This document shows positions 18,827 to 29,037 of a DNA stretch of 64,000 bases, in pieces. The translations under genes and the position numbers were made by a program. How positions within the stretch are numbered: the first letter of the stretch is position 1; every line of letters starts with the position of its first letter. This DNA comes from a bacterium (GTDB lineage: Bacteria; Pseudomonadota; Alphaproteobacteria; Acetobacterales; Acetobacteraceae), in assembly GCA_026224825.1 (NCBI GenBank), contig JAMFRO010000092.1, forward strand, positions 26,880-90,879. Reading direction: 5' to 3'. The notes below the pieces were generated by a model. That model ran no database searches. It was not told the DNA's origin and was given only the letters and a program-made list of their open reading frames with translations.

Positions 18827-19822
18827 ATGCGTAATATCCGAAGCATTTTACTCATATCCTTTCCCGCTCTGGCATTGGCCGCTTGCGGGGGCAACACGCC
18901 GCCACCTGCCATCACCTATGACAGTGGCGATTTTAAGCCGGCGGTTGTTCAGCCCGCCCCGCCGAAACCGGTGCAGATCGTCACCGTGCCAGAGCCGTTA
19001 CCGCTCCCCGGCCAGCTCATGCCTCCGCCGTCTACGATGGGCGCCCAGGATAATTCCTCCCCGACACAGCGCGTCGATACGGCCAACCACGTGGCGCTGC
19101 AGGAGCCGACCAAGTACGGCTACGTGAACGCCATCCAAGTCTACCCCTTTACCGAAGGTGCGCTGTATCGGCTCTATGCCGCACCAGAGCAGGTGACGGA
19201 CGTTGCCTTGCAGCCCGGCGAAAAACTTCTTTCTGTCGCGGCCGGCGATACCGTCCGCTGGGTGGTCGGCAATACCACGAGCGGAACCGCCATCGCGGCG
19301 CAGGTGCACATCCTGGTCAAACCCTTCGCGCCGGGCCTCACCACCAACCTGGTCATCATGACCGACCGGCGCAGCTATCATCTTGAACTGGACAGCACAG
19401 ATCATACCTCGATGGCAGCCATCTCCTGGACCTATCCCGACGATCAGCTCCTTGTGCTGCAGCAACAAAATAGCGAGGCCGATGCCGCTGCGCCGATCGC
19501 CGACAATCTCGCGCTCGGAGACCTGCATTTCCGCTACGCGATCACTGGTGATGATCCGGCATGGCGACCGGTGCGCGCCTTCGATGACGGCAGCAAGGTC
19601 TACATAGAATTTCCCGATCGCATCAATCAGGGCGAAGCGCCTCCGCTCTTCGTGGTCGGGCCGCAAGGCGACGATCAACTCGTCAACTACCGCGTCCGCG
19701 ACAACTACTACGTTGTCGACACGCTTTTCGCGGCGGCAGAGTTGCGGCTCGGAGAGAAACCGCAGCAGGTCGTGCGCATCAACCGTACTGATACGGCATC
19801 TGCAACCGGCACCGGCGGGTAG
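18827..19822 (+). CDS. trbG: TrbG/VirB9, lipoprotein signal
   Basis: LALAACGG lipobox; VNAIQVYPFTEGALYRLYAAPEQVTDVALQPGEKL. Confidence 0.93.
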   Translation: MRNIRSILLISFPALALAACGGNTPPPAITYDSGDFKPAVVQPAPPKPVQIVTVPEPLPLPGQLMPPPSTMGAQDNSSPTQRVDTANHVALQEPTKYGYVNAIQVYPFTEGALYRLYAAPEQVTDVALQPGEKLLSVAAGDTVRWVVGNTTSGTAIAAQVHILVKPFAPGLTTNLVIMTDRRSYHLELDSTDHTSMAAISWTYPDDQLLVLQQQNSEADAAAPIADNLALGDLHFRYAITGDDPAWRPVRAFDDGSKVYIEFPDRINQGEAPPLFVVGPQGDDQLVNYRVRDNYYVVDTLFAAAELRLGEKPQQVVRINRTDTASATGTGG

Positions 19823-19833
19823 GGGGGAGTCCC

Positions 19834-21069
19834 ATGAGTGGTTCTATCCCTCCGAAACTCGATCCGGAAACCCTGGTACTGAAGGGCACCCCGCGCCGCG
19901 TTGTCAGGTTCAAGCGTAACCTTCTCATTGCCATTGCGGCCATCGGCTGCGTCTCAGTAGCAGGAATCACTTGGGTGGCGCTTAAGAGTTCGAATTTGCA
20001 TGCCAATATCGGCGGCGACAATCTCTACAACACCAGTAATAACCCCACGCCGGACGGCCTTGCCGGCTTGCCCAGCAATTACGGCCAGATCCCTCAACCC
20101 AAGGCCGTGCCGCAACTGGGGCCGCCATTGCCAGGCGACCTCGGGCCGCCAATTGTGGAACGTGAGAAGGAGCTCGGGCTTAACCCGGCCGGACCCAGTA
20201 CAGAGGATGAAGCCGCCCGTGCCGAGCGGCTTCGTATCGCTCAGCAGGCGCAGCAGGCGAGCGAAGCCGGCGTATTCTTCCAGCTCAACCAGCAGGGCGG
20301 CGGTGCGTCGACCATATCTGCGCTGGCCGGAAGCGCTGCGTCCGACGTGTCAGCATCCGCAGCATCGAAAGTCGGAGATGCCGCTCATCTCGGTCTTGAT
20401 TTGGCAAATGATCAGAATGACCAGCAGCGCAAACTTGATGTCGTCAACCAAGCATCGGCCGATGGCACCTACAACGACCATGCGCTTGAAACGCCGGCTT
20501 CACCTGATGAAGTGCTCGCCGGTACAGTCATCGCCGCCAGCCTGATCACAGGCTTGAATTCCGACCTGCCCGGCGAGGTGACCGCCCAGGTGACGGAAAA
20601 TATCTACGACACCGTTACTGGTAGGGTTTTGCTTATCCCGCAGGGATCGCGGCTGATCGGCAGCTACGACAGCGTCGTCGCCTTCGGCCAAAGCCGCGCA
20701 TTGCTCGTCTGGCAGCGCATCGTCATGCCGGACGGCTCGTCGATTCAGATCGACAACCTGCCAGCAACCGACGCCGCGGGTTATACCGGACTGAAAGACC
20801 ATGTCGATTACCACACCTGGACGCTGCTCAAGGGCATCGCGATGTCCACACTCCTTGGTGTCGGCACCGAGACTACGTTCGGTAGCAGCCAGAGCGACCT
20901 CGTGCAGGCGATCGAGCAGTCTGCCCAACAAAGCACAGACCAAGCCGGGCAACGGATCGTCGAAAAGGACCTCAACATCCAGCCGACCATCACCGTCCGT
21001 CCCGGTTGGCCGCTACGCGTTATCGTTTCCAAGGATCTCGTGCTTCGGCCCTACCAAGGGCAGGATTGA
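19834..21069 (+). CDS. trbI: TrbI/VirB10
   Basis: GTVIAASLITGLNSDLPGEVTAQVTENIYDTVTGRVLLIPQGSRLIGSYDS. Confidence 0.95.
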   Translation: MSGSIPPKLDPETLVLKGTPRRVVRFKRNLLIAIAAIGCVSVAGITWVALKSSNLHANIGGDNLYNTSNNPTPDGLAGLPSNYGQIPQPKAVPQLGPPLPGDLGPPIVEREKELGLNPAGPSTEDEAARAERLRIAQQAQQASEAGVFFQLNQQGGGASTISALAGSAASDVSASAASKVGDAAHLGLDLANDQNDQQRKLDVVNQASADGTYNDHALETPASPDEVLAGTVIAASLITGLNSDLPGEVTAQVTENIYDTVTGRVLLIPQGSRLIGSYDSVVAFGQSRALLVWQRIVMPDGSSIQIDNLPATDAAGYTGLKDHVDYHTWTLLKGIAMSTLLGVGTETTFGSSQSDLVQAIEQSAQQSTDQAGQRIVEKDLNIQPTITVRPGWPLRVIVSKDLVLRPYQGQD

Positions 21070-21083
21070 GGGGGGGATGTACC

Positions 21084-21392
21084 ATGCCGGAATTGAAGCT
21101 GTCGAAGCTACCTGACCGGACGCCGGTGAAGATCACGATCACTGTCATGCCCGAGTTGTATCAGGCGCTACAACAATATGCAGGCGTCTATCGGGCCACG
21201 TATGGAGAGGCCGAATCCATATCCGAGCTGATTCCATTCATGCTTGGGTCTTTTCTCGAAAGCGACCGCGGCTTTGCCAAAGCTCGCAAGGATGGCTTGC
21301 CCGAGCCTACTAGCCCTTTCCCCAGTGAGCCAGTGCGGCGGGGTCGCCGTGCGAGCGAGGCGCCTCTATCTACTGTGAACGAGGAGGCATAA
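21084..21392 (+). CDS. DUF2274 family protein
   Basis: MPELKLSKLPDRTPVKITITVMPELYQALQQYAGVYRATYGEAESISELIPFMLGSFLESDRGFAKARK; conserved neighbour of trbI in this element type. Confidence 0.88.
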   Translation: MPELKLSKLPDRTPVKITITVMPELYQALQQYAGVYRATYGEAESISELIPFMLGSFLESDRGFAKARKDGLPEPTSPFPSEPVRRGRRASEAPLSTVNEEA

Positions 21393-21394
21393 AG

Positions 21395-21619
21395 ATGTCC
21401 GAGAACGCGGTTCCCTTCGCGCAGCGCCTCACGTGCACTGTTGACGAGGCTTGCTCTGCAACAGGCCTTGGTCGCACGAAGCTTTACGAGCTCATTGGAG
21501 ACGGGAGCCTCACCACAACCACGATTGGGCGGAGGCGATTGGTCTTCGTGGATTCGCTTCGGACCCTGCTTGAAACCAGGCCACAGGAGTTGGCTAAGCG
21601 GTTCCAAACGATGGGGTGA
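21395..21619 (+). CDS. Excisionase/MerR-like helix-turn-helix protein
   Basis: LTCTVDEACSATGLGRTKLYELIGDGSLTTTTIGRRRLVFVDSLRTLL. Confidence 0.75.
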   Translation: MSENAVPFAQRLTCTVDEACSATGLGRTKLYELIGDGSLTTTTIGRRRLVFVDSLRTLLETRPQELAKRFQTMG

Positions 21620-21649
21620 AGCCGACGCTGTGGTATAGGGGACAATTTT

Positions 21650-21690
21650 TCTTCACTTCACAGTTAATCTTCACTTCGTCTATAATCGGG
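21650..21690 (+). promoter_or_regulatory. Direct repeat tcttcacttc (x2, 18-bp spacing) and tataat box upstream of the TA pair
   Basis: tcttcacttc at 21650-21659 and 21668-21677, then tataat at 21681-21686. Confidence 0.5.
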
Positions 21691-21692
21691 AT

Positions 21693-21866
21693 ATGGAAGA
21701 CTTGGATCTACCCGGATTGCCGACCGAAACTGAGATCAACGCTGCTCTCGATGAGAGTGAGCGCGACCTGGCGGCTGGGCGCGTCACCTCGTTGAACGAC
21801 TACATCCGGCGAGCGCGGGCGAGAATCGTGACTCGCGACACAGCCAAACGTCCGGAACAGCATTAA
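21693..21866 (+). CDS. Small antitoxin-like protein (57 aa)
   Basis: MEDLDLPGLPTETEINAALDESERDLAAGRVTSLNDYIRRARARIVTRDTAKRPEQH; immediately upstream of a RelE/ParE-like gene. Confidence 0.6.
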   Translation: MEDLDLPGLPTETEINAALDESERDLAAGRVTSLNDYIRRARARIVTRDTAKRPEQH

Positions 21867-21872
21867 ACCTGC

Positions 21873-22202
21873 ATGCTTGCCCTAACCAGGACGGCAGAGA
21901 TCCTGCTCGACAGCCTGTTGGCCGACTACGAACGCAAAAATCGAGTCGAGGCCCAGCTTAAGCTTCTGAAAATTTTGGAAGAAGTAAGCGAAGAGGTACT
22001 TTATGGGAGCCCCCGGTATCTTCCGGCACCCCGGCCGTTCCCGCGTCTGGCTGCCCACGGCTATAATTGGATACTCTACGAGGACTACTGGTTTGCCTTC
22101 ACAAAAGACGCGATACCGGCGATCGTCTACGTGTTCTACGCAAGTGCGAGGGTGCCCGGCCTGATCAAGATGGCCGAGAGGAAACTCGCCCAAACGAAGT
22201 AA
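21873..22202 (+). CDS. RelE/ParE-superfamily toxin-like protein
   Basis: GYNWILYEDYWFAFTKDAIPAIVYVFYASARVPGLI has a RelE/ParE C-terminal strand pattern; coupled to a short upstream ORF. Confidence 0.55.
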   Translation: MLALTRTAEILLDSLLADYERKNRVEAQLKLLKILEEVSEEVLYGSPRYLPAPRPFPRLAAHGYNWILYEDYWFAFTKDAIPAIVYVFYASARVPGLIKMAERKLAQTK

Positions 22203-22435
22203 TTGTCGTGCTATTCGAATTAATCCTCTCTCTGGCTATCAGGGATGGTATGATGGGGGGCGAATCTGATCTCAGTGCCATTTGGCACGCATGAGGAGGG
22301 TGCGGGAGCACCCCGGTTCCGCGGAATAGAACCGAACCAGTGGGAAATTGCAACGAATTATTTTGGGGGCCTTATCGGGGGCCTTGCCGAAAATCGAATT
22401 CGAAAAAACCGTTGTAATTGAATTGATTAGTAGGT

Positions 22436-22475
22436 GTTATTCGATTCCCGCTACCGCTCCAGATTTTGCGCCGGC
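22436..22475. other. Candidate att site: tRNA 3'-end-like sequence
   Basis: gttattcgattcccgctaccgctccag contains T-loop-like ttcgattccc and ...ccgctcca. The 5' side of the T-stem does not pair, so it is not an intact tRNA. Confidence 0.4.
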
Positions 22476-22554
22476 GATACCCGCCGGGCGTTAAAAACCC
22501 TTTATTTTCAGATGATTTAGGTCAGTCTCGGGCTGTCAGTACGAGCCCCCCAAG

Positions 22555-22629
22555 GTGGCCCTGGCCGATACAGCCGTCCGTAATGCCAAACCCAAGGACC
22601 AGATGACCGTGCAGGGATGCTTTAAGTAA
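22555..22629 (+). pseudogene. Vestigial N-terminus of a P4-type (DUF4102) tyrosine integrase
   Basis: GTG start: (M)ALADTAVRNAKPKDQMTVQGCFK*, the canonical LTDTAIRNAKPK start of DUF4102 integrases, then stop. Confidence 0.7.
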
Positions 22630-22749
22630 GCGCCGGCCGGTTTGCCGCGGGGCGTCTGCGCGCACCATCGACAGGGGCGACAGTGTGTCATATAAAAATA
22701 CGAAGTGTCCACAAAAACATGGTGGCGGTGAGGACAAGGGGAGCAGAAC

Positions 22750-23595
22750 ATGGCGCGGATCACCATAAAAAACCTTGAAATCGACTACGAGCTTTTCGGG
22801 CCCAAAGGTGCCCCGGCAATCGCGCTCACACCCGGCGGGCGTTTCCCGAAAGAGATCGCCGGCTTGCCGCAACTGGCGCAAGCCCTGGCCGATGCCGGGC
22901 GCCGCGTGCTGCTGTGGGACCGGCCGAATTGCGGCGCCTCGGATATCACCTTCGATACCGATAGCGAATCCGGAACTCAAGGGCGCATTTTGGCCGCTTT
23001 GATCCGCGAGTTAGAGCTCGGCCCGACAGCGCTTGCCGCAGGCTCCGGCGGCTCGCGCGTCTCGCTCATCGCAGCGGCAACCGATCCTGATGCCATTTCC
23101 CATCTCGTGCTGTGGTGGATCAGCGGCGGCACGTTGGGCATGATCCAGCTCGCCTATTATTACTGTGTCGAGATGGCCATCGCCGCCAGCAAGGGCGGCA
23201 TGCAGGCTGTGGCCGCCATGCCCGGCTGGGCGGTGCAGATCGAGCGCAATCCGCGCAACCGCGAGATCATCCTGGCCCAGGATCCGGCGCGGTTCATCAA
23301 AACCATGGAACGCTGGGCGGCGTTTTATTTTCCGTCAGAAACCTCGCCGGTACCGGGGCTGACCCCGGCGGATTTCACCCGGCTGCGCATGCCTTCCCTC
23401 ATCTACCGCAGCGGGGCGAGCGACCTCAGCCACACGCGGCGCACCAGCGAATGGGTGCATGAACTGATCACGCAATCCGAACTGCGCGAGCCGCCCTGGG
23501 CGGATGACGAATGGAACCGCCGCTCCGGCACACCGGGCATTTTCGCCGGCTGGCCGGCCCTTGCCTCGGCGATATTGGAATTTACGGGGCGGTAG
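22750..23595 (+). CDS. alpha/beta-fold hydrolase
   Basis: YELFGPKGAPAIALTPGG...VLLWDRPNCGASDI...ALAAGSGGSRVSLIAA. Confidence 0.85.
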   Translation: MARITIKNLEIDYELFGPKGAPAIALTPGGRFPKEIAGLPQLAQALADAGRRVLLWDRPNCGASDITFDTDSESGTQGRILAALIRELELGPTALAAGSGGSRVSLIAAATDPDAISHLVLWWISGGTLGMIQLAYYYCVEMAIAASKGGMQAVAAMPGWAVQIERNPRNREIILAQDPARFIKTMERWAAFYFPSETSPVPGLTPADFTRLRMPSLIYRSGASDLSHTRRTSEWVHELITQSELREPPWADDEWNRRSGTPGIFAGWPALASAILEFTGR

Positions 23596-23645
23596 GGCCG
23601 AAGACCCGGCGCAACGCCGGTATATCCGGTGCAGCGGGCGCGGCA

Positions 23646-25259
<1,614 letters not shown>

Positions 25260-25317
25260 GGCCGATCTCCCCTTGCTCTATCCGCCCCGGCAGTCTGCCT
25301 GGCGCTGTTTTCGTATA

Positions 25318-25343
25318 TTGACACGCTGTCTATTATGTTGACG
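25318..25343. promoter_or_regulatory. TetR-type operator candidate, site A
   Basis: TTGACA-CGC-TGTC-TATTATGTT-GACG, between divergent BVMO and SDR genes. Confidence 0.65.
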
Positions 25344-25393
25344 AATACGCATCTAGATCCAGAATAGTCAAATCCGATATGAATGGGGCGAAC

Positions 25394-26173
25394 ATGAGCG
25401 CCAGGCTGAAAGATAAAATCATCTGCATCACCGGTGCCGCGAGCGGCATCGGGCGCGCTACGGCGCTGCTTATGGCGCGTGAGGGCGCGCTGGTGGTGGC
25501 CACCGACCTCCAGGCGGATACAGGTGCCGCCCTCGCCGGGGAGATAACGCAAACCGGTGGGCGGGCAATATTCTTGCAGCATGACGTAACCGATGAGGAC
25601 GGTTGGCGTGAGGTCATCGCCATCATCCGCGCCCGCCACGGCCGGTTGGATGTGCTGGTGAACAACGCCGGCATCGGCCTCTCTGGCCCGGTGGTGGAGA
25701 TGAGCCTGGCGGATTGGCGGCGCCAGACGGCGGTCAATCTGGACGGCGTGTTTCTGGGCGTGAAACATGGCTTGCCGCTGCTGCGCCAGAGCGGCGGCGG
25801 CAGCGTGGTAAATGTCTCCTCCATCGCCGGGATAAAGGCCTCGGCCAACGCCGCCGGCTATTGCGCCACCAAGGCGGCGGTGCGCCAGTTTACCAAGGCC
25901 GTGGCGTTGGAATGCGCCGCCGCAAAGGACAATGTGCGGGTCAACTCCATCCACCCCGGCATCGTGGAAACCGCCATCTGGGACAGTCTCATCGGCACCA
26001 CGCAAGGCGCGCGCGGAACGCGGCTGGAGGCGCTGACAGCCCCCAGTATCCCGCTCGGGCGCACCGGCACGGTGGAGGAGATCGCCGCCGGTATTCTCTG
26101 GCTGGCGAGCGATGAGAGCCGCTACGTGACTGGCACTGAACTGGTGATTGACGGTGGACGCTCGATTGCCTGA
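25394..26173 (+). CDS. Short-chain dehydrogenase/reductase
   Basis: ITGAASGIGRATALLM, VNNAGIG, YCATKAAVRQFTKAVALE. Confidence 0.93.
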   Translation: MSARLKDKIICITGAASGIGRATALLMAREGALVVATDLQADTGAALAGEITQTGGRAIFLQHDVTDEDGWREVIAIIRARHGRLDVLVNNAGIGLSGPVVEMSLADWRRQTAVNLDGVFLGVKHGLPLLRQSGGGSVVNVSSIAGIKASANAAGYCATKAAVRQFTKAVALECAAAKDNVRVNSIHPGIVETAIWDSLIGTTQGARGTRLEALTAPSIPLGRTGTVEEIAAGILWLASDESRYVTGTELVIDGGRSIA

Positions 26174-26199
26174 GGCGCAACGCTCAAGCGAAATGTGAA

Positions 26200-26225
26200 T
26201 TGACACAGTGTCCTTTATAGAGACA
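26200..26225. promoter_or_regulatory. TetR-type operator candidate, site B
   Basis: TTGACA-CAG-TGTC-CTTTATAGA-GACA. Confidence 0.7.
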
Positions 26226-26357
26226 ATTAGTACAACACATGGGGTGATCGCCATTCCGCCTGATGAGCCGGTACGGCCACAAGCGGAAGCGGCATCGGGG
26301 AAACAATAATGCGCTCCCATAAGCCAGCTTTTTCCACGGCACGCAGACGGTGGCGCG

Positions 26358-26825
26358 ATGAATATGCAGCATAAGAAGATCGGTGAAAAATTCAGAAGAT
26401 TTCTGGGTGAGGCGTTTAAGTGCCAGGATGCCGCCGAATCCGACACGCTGGAATTATACGACGATGACGCTCTGTGCAGCGATCCGGCGCAGTATGCGTG
26501 GCGCTATGCGGGCACCCAGGAGATGCTGGTGCCGTCCAACTGCATCGTCATGCATAGCGGGGCGCCGGGCGAGGCCGGGTCCTGCGCATCCCTGAACACC
26601 CAGCCCATCCGCTGGGCAAATCACCAGGTGCTGATCGTCGAGGGCATGCTGCGCCGGGGCGAAAGCAATATCCTGCCGCGCCGCGTTTTCTATATCGACG
26701 CGCAGTCCCATCTGGTGGTGCTGGGCGAAGCCTATGACATCGGGGGCGCGATGCAGAAAATTTATCTGCTTGATACCTATCTTTCCGGCCAACCCCGCCC
26801 CTTGGGGCGCTGGTACCATCTGTAA
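26358..26825 (+). CDS. Stand-alone homologue of the DUF1329 C-terminal region
   Basis: QYAWRYAGTQEMLVPSNCIVMHS...IRWANHQVLIVEGMLRRGESNILPRRVFYIDAQSHLVVLGEAYD resembles KYDWKLIGKKEMLVPYNCNGV...VRWEKHRMWVVEATLHPGQFNTTARRVCYMDEDTWQILQSDCYD of the DUF1329 protein at 27.5 kb. Confidence 0.75.
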   Translation: MNMQHKKIGEKFRRFLGEAFKCQDAAESDTLELYDDDALCSDPAQYAWRYAGTQEMLVPSNCIVMHSGAPGEAGSCASLNTQPIRWANHQVLIVEGMLRRGESNILPRRVFYIDAQSHLVVLGEAYDIGGAMQKIYLLDTYLSGQPRPLGRWYHL

Positions 26826-26843
26826 CCTGTGCAAGAGAGAGCC

Positions 26844-27239
26844 ATGAAATTCCTGGAACATCCAAATGCCATCGTGAAGCAAGAGTTTGTGGCCGCCGTG
26901 TTTGCCGGTGACTTTGATACGATCAGACGCCTGGCGCATCCCGATTTTGAATTGCATGAAGGCTCGGGCATGCCGTTTGCCGGCATCTATCGCGGCGCCG
27001 ATGGATTTATCAAATTTCTCGGCATTTTTGCAGCAACTTTCGATATCAAAAAGCTTGAAGAGGCAGGCGCCTACGCCTCAAATCATCCCGACCACATGGC
27101 ATTTTCGTTCGAGCTGGAGGCGGTTTTGCGCAGCTCCGGTGCGGCATTTTCGTCATCTCTCGTCGAAACCTGGGTGTTCAGGGACGGTCTGGTCGCAAAA
27201 ATCTCAGCGCATTACTTCAACGCGCCGTTCCGATCCTAG
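26844..27239 (+). CDS. SnoaL-like/NTF2-fold protein
   Basis: Ketosteroid-isomerase-like pattern VFAGDFDTIRRLAHPDFELHEGSGMPFAGIYRGADGFIKFL. Confidence 0.75.
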   Translation: MKFLEHPNAIVKQEFVAAVFAGDFDTIRRLAHPDFELHEGSGMPFAGIYRGADGFIKFLGIFAATFDIKKLEEAGAYASNHPDHMAFSFELEAVLRSSGAAFSSSLVETWVFRDGLVAKISAHYFNAPFRS

Positions 27240-27250
27240 GCTGACGGGGA

Positions 27251-27276
27251 TTGACATTGTGTCCTATAATAGGACA
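27251..27276. promoter_or_regulatory. TetR-type operator candidate, site C (perfect 17-bp palindrome core)
   Basis: TTGACA-TTG-TGTC-CTATAATAG-GACA; core tgtcctat-a-ataggaca at 27260-27276. Confidence 0.75.
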
Positions 27277-27501
27277 ACCTGACAAAAATAACATAGAGAG
27301 CGGCAGCGCTGGTTGCGGGCGTGGCATCGCCGGGGACGGAACGGAAAACACGTAGGAACAGCAACAAATTTTTGAATAAGTAAGACGCCGGAAGCACGGC
27401 AAAGGATACGCGTCTGGGAGACGCGAGGCCGGATATGAGCCGTGGCGGGGCCCGAACCGCGATACGCGACATAAAAAGATGAACAAGAATTGTTGGAAGG
27501 A

Positions 27502-28893
27502 ATGAGCAGGATGAAGAGGCGTGAATTTAACCTTTTGCTGGGCACCACCGCCGCGGCCGCGAGCCTTGCGCGCGCGGCGCCGGCGCAACCGGCCGCGCCC
27601 GATGCCACGCTGTTGACGACGACACTGACGCCGATCGGGGCCGAGCGCGCCGGCAATGCGGATGGCTCAATCCCGGCCTGGACGGGTGGCCTCGTATCGC
27701 CCCCGCTGCCGGTGGACCAATCCATCGTCGTGCCGATGTTTGCAGATGAGCAGCCGCTCTATACCATCGACGCCGGTAACATGGCGCAATATGCGGGCAT
27801 GCTCTCGGAGGGTACGCAGACCCTGATGCAAAAATCCGGCTTCAAGGTCAAAGTCTATCAAACCCACCGTACCGCATCCGCGCCACAATATGTTTACGAT
27901 AACATTGCCAAGAATCTGACACGCTCACAACTGGAGCCAAGCGGCGGCCGGTTTGGCTTCACCGGCGGCTATGGCGGCGTGCCCTTTCCCATCCCCGACA
28001 CGGCCGATGCGAATACCGCCGGCGTGCAGATCATCTGGAATCATCTCGTCGCCTGGCCCGGCTATTCCTACAAGTCGGATTCGACCGCCTGGGTCGTCGT
28101 CAGGGGAAAACCCAATCTGGCATTTGGCGGCTACCAGCGTTTTCTCGCACCGTATTATGACCCGGATGGCACGGCTGAAAACTATCAGGGCTATTACGGC
28201 TACGTGCATCAGGTTGCCACATCACCGGCCGGGATTGCCGGTCAGGAGTTTCTGATCTGGCATACCAGCAACTCCCTGGAGAAGCCCGATATCGTCTGGG
28301 AACTTCTTACCGGGCAGGGGCGGGTGCGCAAGGCGCCCAACGAGGCTTTCGACACACCGAACTCGCAGTCCAACGGCATCAACAATCTCGACGATGCCAC
28401 GGGTTTTTACGGTAGCCCGCAGAAATACGACTGGAAACTCATCGGCAAGAAGGAGATGCTCGTACCCTATAACTGCAATGGCGTCGCGGAAAGCGAGGCG
28501 CTGGATTTCCTCCAGCCGGCATTCCCCAATCCCGAGATCGTGCGCTGGGAAAAACACCGCATGTGGGTGGTTGAAGCGACGCTGCATCCGGGCCAGTTCA
28601 ACACCACGGCGCGGCGCGTATGCTATATGGACGAAGACACCTGGCAGATCCTGCAGTCCGATTGTTACGATGCGCAGAATCAACTGGTCAAAACCCTGGT
28701 GGTGCACAACCGCGTCGTCCCTTCGCTGCCGGGCACGGTTTTTGTCGGCTTTGGCTGCTGGAACCTGCTGTCGGGCGATTACTCCTGGGTGGGCGGCATC
28801 AAGGCCCCATCCAACGACGGTAAGGAATGGGAACTCTCGCAACCGGCCAGTTTCTTCAATGCGGAGCAGATGGCGGCACAGGCGAGCTTCTGA
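27502..28893 (+). CDS. DUF1329 family exported protein
   Basis: Signal-like KRREFNLLLGTTAAAASLARA; GNADGSIPAWTGG, GGYGGVPFPIP, KYDWKLIGKKEMLVPYNCNG. Confidence 0.88.
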   Translation: MSRMKRREFNLLLGTTAAAASLARAAPAQPAAPDATLLTTTLTPIGAERAGNADGSIPAWTGGLVSPPLPVDQSIVVPMFADEQPLYTIDAGNMAQYAGMLSEGTQTLMQKSGFKVKVYQTHRTASAPQYVYDNIAKNLTRSQLEPSGGRFGFTGGYGGVPFPIPDTADANTAGVQIIWNHLVAWPGYSYKSDSTAWVVVRGKPNLAFGGYQRFLAPYYDPDGTAENYQGYYGYVHQVATSPAGIAGQEFLIWHTSNSLEKPDIVWELLTGQGRVRKAPNEAFDTPNSQSNGINNLDDATGFYGSPQKYDWKLIGKKEMLVPYNCNGVAESEALDFLQPAFPNPEIVRWEKHRMWVVEATLHPGQFNTTARRVCYMDEDTWQILQSDCYDAQNQLVKTLVVHNRVVPSLPGTVFVGFGCWNLLSGDYSWVGGIKAPSNDGKEWELSQPASFFNAEQMAAQASF

Positions 28894-28940
28894 GCGGGCG
28901 GACAGAAGGATGTGGACAAAATGTCGGCCTGTATGACATG

Positions 28941-28989
28941 GTGCCCGCACCCGCCTGGGTGCCATTGTGCCCGCACCCGCCTGGGTGCC
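28941..28989. repeat. Tandem 23-bp repeat, 26-bp period
   Basis: gtgcccgcacccgcctgggtgcc at 28941-28963 and 28967-28989, exact. Confidence 0.95.
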
Positions 28990-29037
28990 GTGGCATCCCA
29001 TGGCGCCAATAAAAACGGAAACGGGAGAGATCGCAAC

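Noticed and set aside
22436-22475. Intact tRNA gene at the candidate att site
   Set aside because: Only a 3'-end-like stretch is visible; the 5' T-stem strand does not pair, the CCA register is imperfect, and no D-arm/anticodon arm precedes it.
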